Positions 28,990 to 37,947 of a DNA stretch of 64,000 nucleotides are shown here, piece by piece. A model generated the notes under the pieces. It did no database searches, was not told where the DNA came from, and was given only the letters and a program-made list of their open reading frames with translations. The DNA is from Paenibacillus sp. GP183 (GTDB taxonomy: Bacteria > Bacillota > Bacilli > Paenibacillales > NBRC-103111), in NCBI RefSeq assembly GCF_900104695.1, contig NZ_FNSW01000001.1:4632501-4696500 (forward strand), read 5' to 3'. The stretch's first letter is position 1. The number at the start of each line of letters is the position of its first letter. A program made the position numbers and the translations under genes.

Positions 28990-29047
28990 ATGAAAAAGGG
29001 GCTGACCTAAGTCATTTCGTGGCTTTTGTTCAGCCCCTTTTTCATTT
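28988..29047. terminator. Strong bidirectional terminator
   Basis: An 18-bp perfect stem (AAATGAAAAAGGGGCTGA and its complement) closes the lia-signal peptidase unit. A-tract and T-tract lie within the arms. Confidence 0.9.
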
Positions 29048-29205
29048 AAGCTTATCCGCATCCTTGTGCCAATTCTGTATCCTATAATTAATTGGGGTTA
29101 AACTGGAACATAATAAATAGGAGATCCATGTAAACAAGCGGAGGCATTTCGACCAAGTCACTCATAGGATAGCATTAAAATTGCTTCTTGTGGAGGCGAA
29201 GGCGG

Positions 29206-29655
29206 ATGATTCGCAAACGGGTACCTTCGATGGATGACACGGTAATTTACAGATTGATCAACCAGGAAATCGTCCCATTTTCCAAAAAATACAAGAATCA
29301 TTCGTCCATTTCATTTTCATCGATTCAACAACGATTATTGCGAAACACCACTTTCGTATATGCAAAAGGCAACCGCAGTCCGCTGGGCTTCATTTCGATA
29401 TTTATCAAAAATCGCATCTTGCTGGTGGATATGCTTGCCGTAAACTCCAGATTCCAGGGACGCGGTCTGGGAAAGCAGCTCATGCTGGAAGCGGAACAGT
29501 TTGGTTTGAAAAAAAAGTGCAGGACTGCGAGACTTTTTGTGGATGACTCCAACCCGAAGGCAATCGGTTTTTATGAAGCCTTGGGCTATTCGAGCACTCG
29601 ATATGTGACCGAATTGGGCTGTTATTTAATGGACAAATCGCTTCTGCCCGTTTAA
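29206..29655 (+). CDS. GNAT family N-acetyltransferase
   Basis: 149 residues. The acetyl-CoA binding motif A is VDMLAVNSRFQGRGLGKQLM, with motif B around PKAIGFYEALGY. The substrate is unknown. The ATG is 9 bases after GGAGG; an upstream TTG would lie before that site. It is separate from zwf by about 70 bp. Confidence 0.87.
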   Translation: MIRKRVPSMDDTVIYRLINQEIVPFSKKYKNHSSISFSSIQQRLLRNTTFVYAKGNRSPLGFISIFIKNRILLVDMLAVNSRFQGRGLGKQLMLEAEQFGLKKKCRTARLFVDDSNPKAIGFYEALGYSSTRYVTELGCYLMDKSLLPV

Positions 29656-29725
29656 AAGTTGAATCAATCTCCTAATTTAGGTATGCTACGTAATATACAT
29701 TCCAACAGAGAAAGAATGATGAGTG

Positions 29726-31246
29726 ATGAGTGGAGCCGTTTTTTTTATTTTTGGTGCAACAGGTGATCTTGCCAAAAGAAAGTTGTTTCCCGCATTCTAC
29801 AGCTTGTATCGCGAGGGAAAGCTTGGTGAAAATTTCGCGGTAGTTGGATTGGCGCGCAGACCGCGCACGATTGAGCAGTTTCAAGCGGACGTCAAACAGT
29901 CGATCGATGAGTTTGCTCGATATAAAATCGATGATGAAGCAAAATGGACAAGCTTCTCCAAGCATTTTGAATATATGTCTCTGGATATTAACGATATGGA
30001 AGGGTTCAAAAAGCTGAAATCGCTCACGGTCGGTCTTGAAGAGAAGTTCCAAACGGGAGGCAATCGGTTATTTTATCTGGCTTTGTCTCCGGAGCTTTTT
30101 GGCAATGTGTCCTTGAATTTGCGTGAAGGCGGCCTTGTGGAAACCGAGGGATGGCATCGTCTCGTGATTGAAAAGCCATTCGGCTATGATCTGGAGTCCG
30201 CGGAGAAGCTGAATGGACAGCTTCGGGAAGTGTTCGAAGAGAAGGATATTTACCGAATCGATCATTACCTCGGCAAGGAAATGGTGCAGAACATTGAATT
30301 CGTACGATTTGCCAATGCCTTTTTTGAGCCGCTCTGGAATAACAAGTACATAGCCAATATTCAAATTACATTAAGCGAAACGGTGGGTGTGGAAGAGCGC
30401 GGCGGCTATTATGACCACTCAGGCGCACTGCGCGACATGGGGCAAAATCATATGCTGCAGATGCTGATGATGATGGCTATGGAACCTCCGAGCAGAATGC
30501 ATTCGGAGGATATCCGCGACGAGAAGGTGAAGGTGCTTCGTTCGCTCCGCTTGTTTGAAACGGCAGAGGAAGTACGGGAGAATGTCGTCCGTGGACAGTA
30601 TAAGGATGGAACTTCTGCCAACGGGAAGCCGATGCCCGCTTATCGCGAGGAGGATTCGGTTAATCCTGAATCTGCGACGGAAACCTATTTTGCCGCCAAG
30701 GTGTTTGTGGATAACTTTCGCTGGGCAGGTGTGCCCTTTTATATCCGCACGGGCAAGCGGCTTCCGGTCAAAACGACAGAGGTCGTTGTGGAATTCAAGA
30801 ATATTCCAAGCAATGTATACCTAGCGAAAAAGCACGACCTGCAGCCGAATTTGCTTGTTTTCCGCGTGAATCCGATGGAGGGAATCTATCTGAAAATGAA
30901 TGTGAAAAAGCCGGGCTCGGAGGGGGTCATTATCCCGATTGCCATGGATTTCTGCCAAAGCTGCCAGGTGGGAATTAATACACCGGAAGCCTATGAACGT
31001 TTATTGCATGATGCCGCTCGCGGGGATTCGACCTATTTCACGCGTTGGGACGAGGTTTCACTGGCATGGGAGTATGTCGACCGGATCGCCAAGGCTTGGT
31101 CGGAGCGCAAGGATGATTTGAAATTTTATCCTGCCGGTTCCTGGGGACCCAAGGAAGCCCAAGAGCTGCTCGCTCGGGATGGCTTCCAATGGTGGCCGGT
31201 CAACGGGCAGAAAGAAGGAGAAGTCGAATGGGTGGTAACCGTTTGA
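29726..31246 (+). CDS. zwf: Glucose-6-phosphate 1-dehydrogenase
   Basis: 506 residues, the full family length. The N-terminal nucleotide fold is FGATGDLAKRKLFPAFYSL. The active-site signature DHYLGKEMVQN and the substrate loop EKPFGYD are present; the C-terminal alpha+beta domain is complete. It catalyses NADP-dependent entry into the oxidative pentose phosphate pathway. GTG, ATG and adjacent codons give slightly different starts; the ATG before SGAVFF is used. No gnd or pgl is nearby. The cyclase gene follows 12 bp later. Confidence 0.95.
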   Translation: MSGAVFFIFGATGDLAKRKLFPAFYSLYREGKLGENFAVVGLARRPRTIEQFQADVKQSIDEFARYKIDDEAKWTSFSKHFEYMSLDINDMEGFKKLKSLTVGLEEKFQTGGNRLFYLALSPELFGNVSLNLREGGLVETEGWHRLVIEKPFGYDLESAEKLNGQLREVFEEKDIYRIDHYLGKEMVQNIEFVRFANAFFEPLWNNKYIANIQITLSETVGVEERGGYYDHSGALRDMGQNHMLQMLMMMAMEPPSRMHSEDIRDEKVKVLRSLRLFETAEEVRENVVRGQYKDGTSANGKPMPAYREEDSVNPESATETYFAAKVFVDNFRWAGVPFYIRTGKRLPVKTTEVVVEFKNIPSNVYLAKKHDLQPNLLVFRVNPMEGIYLKMNVKKPGSEGVIIPIAMDFCQSCQVGINTPEAYERLLHDAARGDSTYFTRWDEVSLAWEYVDRIAKAWSERKDDLKFYPAGSWGPKEAQELLARDGFQWWPVNGQKEGEVEWVVTV

Positions 31247-31258
31247 GGAGGACGAGGC

Positions 31259-31879
31259 ATGAAGATTTATGATATCTCGATGACGATTGACGAAGGCATG
31301 CAGGTTTATAAAAATAAAGCAGAAAAGAAGCCTGTAATTGTCAATGTGCAAAATTACTCCAATGCCAAAAACTATGAAAGCAAGCTAACCCTGGATGTGC
31401 ATACGGGTACTCATCTGGACGCTCCGCTGCATATGATTGATGGAGGGGCAACGATTGAAACGATTCCGCTGGAAAGCCTGGTGGGTCCTGCTCGCGTGCT
31501 GGATCTCTCTCATGTGGAAGAGGGAATAAGCCGAAGCGATCTGGAGCCATTTGCCCTGCAGCAGGGGGAATGGATTCTGCTCAAGACTCGCAACTCCGCT
31601 TCGGAGGAATTCGATTTCAACTTTGTTTTCCTGCGTGAGGATGGAGCGGAATATGCGAAAGAGATAGGTCTTAAAGGCATCGGAACCGATGGCCTTGGCA
31701 TCGAAAGGGCTCAGCCCGAGTATGGAACACACAGAACCCTGATGGCGAATCATATTCTCATTGTGGAGGGGCTTCGTCTTAAGGATGTCCCAGCAGGAAA
31801 TTATTTTATGGTGATTGCACCGCTTAAATTGACTGGAATCGAAGCGGCTCCGGCGCGCGCATTTCTCATCGGAAGCTGA
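31259..31879 (+). CDS. Cyclase family protein (kynurenine formamidase-like)
   Basis: 206 residues with the metal-binding motif HTGTHLDAPLHM of the cyclase/KynB superfamily and a C-terminal APLKLTGIEAAPARAFL. Members are metal-dependent amidohydrolases, of which aryl formamidase is one; no tryptophan-catabolic neighbours support that function here. GAGGAGG lies 7 bases before the ATG. It is co-directional with zwf and probably in its transcript, which ends at the following terminator. Confidence 0.9.
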   Translation: MKIYDISMTIDEGMQVYKNKAEKKPVIVNVQNYSNAKNYESKLTLDVHTGTHLDAPLHMIDGGATIETIPLESLVGPARVLDLSHVEEGISRSDLEPFALQQGEWILLKTRNSASEEFDFNFVFLREDGAEYAKEIGLKGIGTDGLGIERAQPEYGTHRTLMANHILIVEGLRLKDVPAGNYFMVIAPLKLTGIEAAPARAFLIGS

Positions 31880-31906
31880 AGGCTGCATCATCGCCTAAAT
31901 CCTCTG

Positions 31907-31932
31907 AAACCCCATGCCCAAGGGGTTTTTTT
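31907..31932 (+). terminator. Terminator after the cyclase gene
   Basis: The stem AAACCCC/GGGGTTT with loop ATGCCCAA runs into seven T. Confidence 0.85.
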
Positions 31933-31979
31933 ATGCTATAATGAGAAATTAGAAGGTAACTTGTTAATGAGGTGGGAAA

Positions 31980-33068
31980 ATGTCAAGACGTTCGTTTCTT
32001 AGATGGCTGCTGGTGGCAGCTGCCTCTTTGATCGGGCTTAGCGCCGGATTCGCGAAATGGTTTTCCAAACATGCTTTTGTGGAACAAGAGACCGCGCAAG
32101 CTGCAACGTCAATTCCCGGCACTCCATCTCCAGAGCTTCCTTCCGGCGATATAAGCACAGTACAAACAGCAGCATTAGGAGAACCGCTGCTTTCTTATTT
32201 TGTATTCAGCGATTTGCACATTTCCAGCTTAGATTCCGCGACATCGATTAAACTCAAACAAGCATTGGATGATCTCAAATCCTTTGACTCCAAAGTAGAA
32301 GCCATCTTTATGACGGGAGACTTGACGGATACCGGTACAGCCCAGGACTTCAAAGTGCTTCGCACCATACTGGACAGCTACAAGCTTCCTCCTTACCATG
32401 CAAATATGGGGAATCATGACTATTATTCGGTATGGCTCAACAAAAATAACGCATGGGATAAAGATACGTTTCCCAACGGCAAATCGGATGCCCTTTCCAG
32501 GGAACAATTTAATAAGTTTTTTGGTTATAAGAAGCCGTACAACGAGGTTAACTTGAATGGTTATACCTTCCTGCTTCTTTCCCAGGAAACCTATATCCAG
32601 GAGAAACCAGAGGTCGGCGAAGGGGCCTGGTATTCGGATGAGCAGCTTAAATGGCTGACCGAGAGGCTTGCAGCTTCGTATGATCCTGCCAGGCCCATAT
32701 TTGTCATGATCCATCAGCCGCTGCCTGCGATCGGGGATGACGGCGGAACACATCAGTTGATACGAGCCAAGGAGTTTCGGCGCATCCTAAAGCCCTACAA
32801 GAATGTGTTTGTGCTTTGCGGCCACCGCCACATGGATTTTCAAAACGGGACCCCTCATTATGTGAAGGAGACGTTTCATTATTTCCATAACTCTTCTGTC
32901 GGCAGACCGCTTAACCGGAATTTTCAGGCAGAAACCAAAACGAAATCGCAAGGATATTATGTACAGGTATATGCGGATAAAATCGTGTTTCGCGGCAGAG
33001 AATTCAGCGATCGGAGCTTTCTTCAAGAAGCCGAATGGACGATTGATTTGCAGCCTGCCAAAGCATAG
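31980..33068 (+). CDS. Tat-exported metallophosphoesterase
   Basis: 362 residues. The N-terminus SRRSFLRWLLVAAASLIGLS is a twin-arginine signal. The calcineurin-like phosphoesterase domain shows all metal motifs in order: VFSDLHIS, MTGDLTD, MGNHDYY, MIHQP and LCGHRHMD. It is an external phosphoesterase of unknown substrate. Tat export fits a metalloenzyme folded in the cytoplasm. It lies 40 bp upstream of prfC with a gap that carries no obvious promoter. Confidence 0.9.
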   Translation: MSRRSFLRWLLVAAASLIGLSAGFAKWFSKHAFVEQETAQAATSIPGTPSPELPSGDISTVQTAALGEPLLSYFVFSDLHISSLDSATSIKLKQALDDLKSFDSKVEAIFMTGDLTDTGTAQDFKVLRTILDSYKLPPYHANMGNHDYYSVWLNKNNAWDKDTFPNGKSDALSREQFNKFFGYKKPYNEVNLNGYTFLLLSQETYIQEKPEVGEGAWYSDEQLKWLTERLAASYDPARPIFVMIHQPLPAIGDDGGTHQLIRAKEFRRILKPYKNVFVLCGHRHMDFQNGTPHYVKETFHYFHNSSVGRPLNRNFQAETKTKSQGYYVQVYADKIVFRGREFSDRSFLQEAEWTIDLQPAKA

Positions 33069-33111
33069 ACGAGCTGCAAGCCAAGGCTATACAAAGAAGG
33101 GAATAAACAAG

Positions 33112-34695
33112 ATGACTACAGGGTTAAGCAAGGAACTGGAAACCGAGGTCGCCAAACGGCGCACTTTTGCGATTATTTCTCACCCGGATGCGGGGAAAAC
33201 AACATTGACGGAGAAGCTGCTGCTTTTCGGCGGCGCGATTCGTTTAGCCGGTACGGTCAAAGGGCGTAAAGCCAGCAAGCATGCGACATCGGACTGGATG
33301 GAGATCGAAAAGCAAAGAGGGATTTCCGTTACCTCCAGCGTTATGCAGTTTGATTATGAGGGACACCGGGTCAATATATTGGACACTCCCGGTCACCAGG
33401 ATTTCAGTGAGGACACGTTTCGCACATTAACCGCAGCGGACAGCGCCGTGATGCTTATCGACGTTGCCAAAGGGGTGGAAACCCAAACGAAGAAGCTGTT
33501 CCAGGTTTGCCGCATGCGCGGCATCCCGATTTTTACCTTCATCAACAAGCTGGATCGCGAGGGGAGAGATCCTTTTGACCTGCTTGAGGAGCTGGAGGAA
33601 GTGCTCGGCATCCGTTCATATCCGATGAATTGGCCTATTGGCTCCGGCAAGCAGTTCTGTGGTGTGTACGACAGGGGCAAATCGCAGCTTGAGCTGTTCC
33701 AGGGTGATGACCACAAGCAAATTAAGGTACGCAAGGTCAGCGGCGTAGACGATCCGTTAGTGAAGGAAATCGCCGGAGAGTTTTTGCATAAGCAGCTAAG
33801 CCAGGAAATCGAGCTGCTCGATGGAGCTGGCGATCCTTTTGATATGGAAAAAGTAATGAAAGGCGAGCTCACTCCAGTGTTTTTCGGAAGTGCAATTAAC
33901 AACTTCGGTGTGCAGACGTTTCTGGAAAACTTCCTGCAGCTGGCACCTCAGCCTGAACCGCGCAACAGTAATGCAGGCGTGATTGAGCCGACCAAGCCGA
34001 AGTTTTCCGGGTATGTGTTCAAAATCCAGGCGAACATGAATCCCGCACATCGGGATCGCATCGCCTTCCTTAGGATTGTTTCGGGTAAATTCGAGCGCGG
34101 CATGTCCGTCCGCCACAGTCGTGCAGGCAAGGAAATAAAGCTGTCCCAGCCGCAGCAATTCCTGGCTCAGGATCGCGATATCGTGGATGAAGCTTTTGCG
34201 GGTGACATTATCGGGTTGTTCGATCCGGGAATTTTTCGCATCGGCGACTCGCTGAGCCAGGGGGAAGAAGTGATCTTTGATGAACTTCCAACCTTTTCGC
34301 CGGAGCTGTTTAGTAAGGTTACCGTCAAAAATGCGCTCAAGCATAAGCAGTACCAAAAAGGAATCGACCAGCTGACGGAAGAAGGTACGATCCAGGTATT
34401 TACGACTATCGGCTTTGAGGACATCATTCTCGGCGTTGTCGGTCAGCTGCAATTCGAGGTGTTCGAGCACAGGATGAAAAATGAATACGGCGTGGACATC
34501 CAGCTTATGCGGCAGAATTATCAGTTTGCCCGCTGGATCGTCGATGAAAAGGTTGATCCCGGCAAATTCCGCATTAACTCCCAGCTCGTGAAGGACAAGA
34601 AAGGCAATGACGTCGTTCTTTTCGAGAGTGAATATGCACTGCGTTCCGCGATGGAGAAGAATCCGACAGCCAAGTTTCTGCCCAATGCACCTTAA
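33112..34695 (+). CDS. prfC: Peptide chain release factor 3
   Basis: 527 residues, a translational GTPase that recycles RF1/RF2. Its GTPase motifs are HPDAGKTTLTEK, the RGISVTSSV switch I, DTPGHQDFSEDT and NKLDREGRD, followed by the RF3-specific domain (FRIGDSLSQGE; RQNYQFARWIV). The open frame runs 51 codons further upstream inside the phosphoesterase gene, but the ATG before TTGLSKE, with AGAAGGG upstream, is the natural start. Confidence 0.95.
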   Translation: MTTGLSKELETEVAKRRTFAIISHPDAGKTTLTEKLLLFGGAIRLAGTVKGRKASKHATSDWMEIEKQRGISVTSSVMQFDYEGHRVNILDTPGHQDFSEDTFRTLTAADSAVMLIDVAKGVETQTKKLFQVCRMRGIPIFTFINKLDREGRDPFDLLEELEEVLGIRSYPMNWPIGSGKQFCGVYDRGKSQLELFQGDDHKQIKVRKVSGVDDPLVKEIAGEFLHKQLSQEIELLDGAGDPFDMEKVMKGELTPVFFGSAINNFGVQTFLENFLQLAPQPEPRNSNAGVIEPTKPKFSGYVFKIQANMNPAHRDRIAFLRIVSGKFERGMSVRHSRAGKEIKLSQPQQFLAQDRDIVDEAFAGDIIGLFDPGIFRIGDSLSQGEEVIFDELPTFSPELFSKVTVKNALKHKQYQKGIDQLTEEGTIQVFTTIGFEDIILGVVGQLQFEVFEHRMKNEYGVDIQLMRQNYQFARWIVDEKVDPGKFRINSQLVKDKKGNDVVLFESEYALRSAMEKNPTAKFLPNAP

Positions 34696-34711
34696 GGAAG
34701 ATATACATTAT

Positions 34712-34774
34712 GAGGCCGCTTTCTCTGGTCTTTGACGCTTGTGCGTTAAGGGTCGGAGGGAGGGCCTCTTTTTT
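34712..34774 (+). terminator. Terminator after prfC
   Basis: GAGGCC pairs with GGCCTC around a long partly structured loop, followed by TTTTTT. Confidence 0.7.
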
Positions 34775-34861
34775 GTTGGCTGAGCTCGTAGTCTATAACC
34801 AACCTTCCGCCGAATACATACAATAGGGGTAGAAATTGCATAAAGGATGTGTATTCGCAGC

Positions 34862-35980
34862 ATGCATATATGTATAGTCGCTCCTGAGCAAATCTCCGTT
34901 CCGCCGCCGGTTTGGGGATCGGTGGAAATTTGTATCAATGAGATCGCCCATAGGATCGCCAAGCATCATAAAGTGACTGTGATCAGCCGGGAGCATTCCC
35001 GGTTTAAACCCATAACACAAAGTGGAAACTTAACGATTCTCCGGGTAGCTTCCGGAAGCAGGCAGCGCTATTTAAATGCGGTGCTTCAAACATTAGAAGG
35101 TAAACAGTTTGACTTGATCCAAGTGGACAATAGACCTCGCTATGCGGCTGCAATCAAACGATTGTTTCCAGATACGCCGGTCTCTCTTTTTATGCATTCT
35201 CTTGTGTTTGCAACCCCTCCGGAAGCATCGGTAAAATCTTCTGCCATCTGTCTATCTAAAGTGGATCTAATCATCGCTAACAGCGATTCATTAAAAAGCC
35301 AGATTGCCAGATTATTTCCGAGTCAAAGCCATAAGGTGACAACAGTGCTGCTCGGAGCGGATTTGAATCGGTTTCGACCGCCAACTCCACTTGAGAGGTC
35401 ATCAATGAAACGAAAATACAAGGTGGAGGACGGATTTAATGTCCTATTTGTAGGAAGAGTGATCCCCAAAAAAGGTCTTCCCGTCTTGATCCGGGCAGTG
35501 CATCAAGCCAGACGCAGCCTGCCGGATATAAGACTCATAGTCGCGGGTGGTGAGCAGAGGAAGGGCTATATCGCTTCACTTAAACAACAGGCTAAACGCC
35601 TAAAGGTACCGGCCCTCTTTTTGGGGAAAATCCATCATCACAAGCTGCATTCCATTTATTGGCTGGGTGATTGTTTTGTCTGCCCCTCTCAAAAGCACGA
35701 ACCATTCGGTCTAGTGAATGTTGAAGCTATGGGCAGTGCGGTTCCGGTTATTGCTTCGGCCAATGGCGGCATCAAGGAGATTATCAGGGATGGAGAAAAT
35801 GGCATGCTGGTAAGCACCTATCACAGAGCTAAAGAGTTTGCGCATAAAATTGAATCACTGGCGCAAAACGAGAGCTTGGCGAAGAGGCTTGCCATGCAAG
35901 CGAGATCAGATGCCCTTCTCAGGTTCAATTGGAATGTAGTGGCGAATTCCCTGTTGAAGGTTTATCAGCAACATCAATAG
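34862..35980 (+). CDS. Family 4 glycosyltransferase (CotSA-like)
   Basis: About 372 residues, GT-B fold. The N-terminus is HICIVAPEQISVPPPVWGSVE. The donor-binding half has FVGRVIPKKGLPVLIRAV and the C-terminal EX7E-type motif PSQKHEPFGLVNVEAMGS. The start is ambiguous: an ATG 15 bases upstream lies directly on the only AAAGGA. A YheC/D gene follows 19 bp later, and such pairs belong to spore coat assembly in related bacteria, so a spore-coat role is inferred. Confidence 0.87.
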   Translation: MHICIVAPEQISVPPPVWGSVEICINEIAHRIAKHHKVTVISREHSRFKPITQSGNLTILRVASGSRQRYLNAVLQTLEGKQFDLIQVDNRPRYAAAIKRLFPDTPVSLFMHSLVFATPPEASVKSSAICLSKVDLIIANSDSLKSQIARLFPSQSHKVTTVLLGADLNRFRPPTPLERSSMKRKYKVEDGFNVLFVGRVIPKKGLPVLIRAVHQARRSLPDIRLIVAGGEQRKGYIASLKQQAKRLKVPALFLGKIHHHKLHSIYWLGDCFVCPSQKHEPFGLVNVEAMGSAVPVIASANGGIKEIIRDGENGMLVSTYHRAKEFAHKIESLAQNESLAKRLAMQARSDALLRFNWNVVANSLLKVYQQHQ

Positions 35981-35999
35981 CCGAAGGAGGGCCGACCTC

Positions 36000-36752
36000 A
36001 TGCGCAGATTTGTTCACAGCAAATGGGCCAAAACAAGAGCCATCCTTAAAGACAGCTCCAGTGTGGTCGAATATGTTCCCGATACAAGCTGCTTGAACAT
36101 GGAAAGCTTAAGGCAAATGTTGAATAAATATAAAATGGTTTACATCAAACCGAATATCGGCACGTTCGGTAAAGGTGTAATGCGCGTAGAGTGGAACGAG
36201 ACGGCAGAAACACCTTACAGCTACCAGTCCGGTAAACACATCAATAGTTTTGTACAATTTGAACCCATGTTCAATTCGATAAGCAAGGAAATTGGCGATA
36301 GAAAATATTTGGTGCAAAAAGGCATTGATATGCTGAAGTTTAAGGGGAATCGGTTTGATCTGCGAGTGATGGTGCAGCGTACCCCAAATCAGTACTGGGA
36401 AAGCACAGGGATTATCGGGCGTGTAGGTGATCCCCAAAAAATAGTAACCAACGTTCATAACGGAGGCTCTTTACAACCAATCGAGGTCTTGCTCTCGAGT
36501 TATTTGGATAATGACGAGCGAAAGAGCTTTATCGCCAAACTCAGAAGACTCGGAGTCCAGGTCGCAAAAGCCATGCGGCGGTCATATAAAGGCATTAAAG
36601 AAATCGGTGTGGACATCGCATTGGATACAGATCTTAAGCCATGGATACTTGAAGTGAATACACTGCCTGATCCTTATATTTTCAGACATTTGAAAAATAA
36701 GCAGGTTTTCTATAAAATTCGGCGATATGCCAAATTCTATAACCGGCTGTGA
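36000..36752 (+). CDS. YheC/YheD family ATP-grasp protein (spore coat-associated)
   Basis: 250 residues with an ATP-grasp fold: KPNIGTFGKGVMRVEWNE resembles the ATP-binding Gly-rich loop, FDLRVMVQRTPNQYWESTG the central strand, and DIALDTDLKPWILEVNTLPD the metal-binding end. It is shorter than YheC/YheD of B. subtilis, lacking their extra N-terminal domain. ATP-grasp enzymes ligate carboxylates to amines, but the reaction is unknown. GAAGGAGG lies 8 bases upstream. It is coupled with the glycosyltransferase and closed by a hairpin. Confidence 0.88.
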   Translation: MRRFVHSKWAKTRAILKDSSSVVEYVPDTSCLNMESLRQMLNKYKMVYIKPNIGTFGKGVMRVEWNETAETPYSYQSGKHINSFVQFEPMFNSISKEIGDRKYLVQKGIDMLKFKGNRFDLRVMVQRTPNQYWESTGIIGRVGDPQKIVTNVHNGGSLQPIEVLLSSYLDNDERKSFIAKLRRLGVQVAKAMRRSYKGIKEIGVDIALDTDLKPWILEVNTLPDPYIFRHLKNKQVFYKIRRYAKFYNRL

Positions 36753-36775
36753 GCTTTTTCGCAGCCGGTTATTTG
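36741..36775 (+). terminator. Probable terminator after the YheC/D gene
   Basis: The stem AACCGGCTG/CAGCCGGTT overlaps the stop codon and is followed only by ATTT, with CTTTTTT further on. Confidence 0.6.
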
Positions 36776-36829
36776 CTGCTCTTTTTTGATGCAAAAAAGG
36801 ATTGACAATGACAGCGCTATAATGAGAAA

Positions 36830-36845
36830 ATGTACGCGCGTACAT
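36830..36845. promoter_or_regulatory. Palindromic operator before the LacI gene
   Basis: ATGTACGCGCGTACAT is a perfect 16-bp palindrome with a central CG. It lies 7 bp downstream of a TATAAT (36818-36823) and 33 bp before the repressor start, a natural autoregulatory site. Confidence 0.75.
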
Positions 36846-36878
36846 AAAAGTGATTACGATTGAAAGGCGGCCTCTGAA

Positions 36879-37904
36879 ATGGTAACCAGAAAAGAAGTAG
36901 CCAAGCTGGCTGGCGTTTCAGAAGCAACGGTTTCACGTGTGTTTAACGGATTAGGCCCCATGAAGCAAGAAACCCGGGAAACCGTCCTACATGCAGCAAA
37001 AAAACTGAATTATCACCCCAATGCGATCGCTCAAAGCTTTGCCCGCAGACGCAGCGGAAACCTCGGGGTTGTGCTGCCTTTTACACCTAAGGTACATCTC
37101 TTTTCTACCTATTATTTCTCCGAAATACTAAGCGGTGTCGGTGAACAAGCTCGCGAGATGGGCTATGACATCTTGTTGATGCTGCTCTCTCCGGAGGAAA
37201 CCATCGACTACGCGCGTTTATACCGATCCCAAAAGGTAGATGCCTGCGTCATACTTGGCTCAATGGATACACCGGAGCATAGACATTCCCTTCACCAGCT
37301 GTGCGAGCTTAAATTGCCTTTTTGTCTGGTGAATCAGCATTTTAACGGGATGGACATTAATGAGATTGATGCAGATCATGTAGTTGGAAGCTATCATGCT
37401 GTGCTCCATTTGCAGAACCAAGGATACAGCCGCATAGCCTTCCTTAACGGCTCGTCGCTCTACTCCAACAGCCGTGATCGGCTGGAAGGCTATCATAAAG
37501 CGATGCGAGAAGCCGGCCTTAACCATGGGGTTGAGCTTCTGTTTGAAGGCAATTACAGCCGCAAAAGCGGCTATTTGGCAGCAGCAGAGATCTGGGAGCG
37601 GCGCGCTTCCATCGATGCAGTGTTCGCCGCAAATGATCGCATGGCTATCGGACTTGTCCAAGGCCTTCGCGAGAGGGGGTGGGAAGCCGGCAGGGATTAC
37701 GGCTTAATCGGGTGCGATGACTCTGATGCAGCCAAGGTAAGCAGTCCGCCGCTCAGCAGCATCCATGTGCCATTTTATGAAATGGGGAAACAAGCCGCCC
37801 GTGTGGCTTTGGATCAAGCTGCCTCAGGAAATCGTATGCAGATGGTTAAGGAGAAGCTGCCTACTCACATCGTTATTCGCGAATCTTCCAGAATAAACAG
37901 TTGA
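36879..37904 (+). CDS. LacI family transcriptional regulator
   Basis: 341 residues. The helix-turn-helix is VTRKEVAKLAGVSEATVSRV with hinge YHPNAIAQSFARR; the sensor domain has VFAANDRMAIGLVQGL and GLIGCDDSDAAK, and ends with IPFYEMG-like HVPFYEMG. It heads, with 43 bp spacing, an operon of two Gfo/Idh/MocA dehydrogenases and a ThuA protein that it probably controls. The start fits AAAGGCGG 11 bases upstream. Confidence 0.92.
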   Translation: MVTRKEVAKLAGVSEATVSRVFNGLGPMKQETRETVLHAAKKLNYHPNAIAQSFARRRSGNLGVVLPFTPKVHLFSTYYFSEILSGVGEQAREMGYDILLMLLSPEETIDYARLYRSQKVDACVILGSMDTPEHRHSLHQLCELKLPFCLVNQHFNGMDINEIDADHVVGSYHAVLHLQNQGYSRIAFLNGSSLYSNSRDRLEGYHKAMREAGLNHGVELLFEGNYSRKSGYLAAAEIWERRASIDAVFAANDRMAIGLVQGLRERGWEAGRDYGLIGCDDSDAAKVSSPPLSSIHVPFYEMGKQAARVALDQAASGNRMQMVKEKLPTHIVIRESSRINS

Positions 37905-37947
37905 AGTTCATTGAGACTTGTTATTAATTAATCGGGAGGTAAGGGAT

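Noticed and set aside
36802-36823. TTGACA and TATAAT as one promoter
   Set aside because: The spacing is only 10 bp, too short for sigma-A; the TATAAT alone may be a -10 element.
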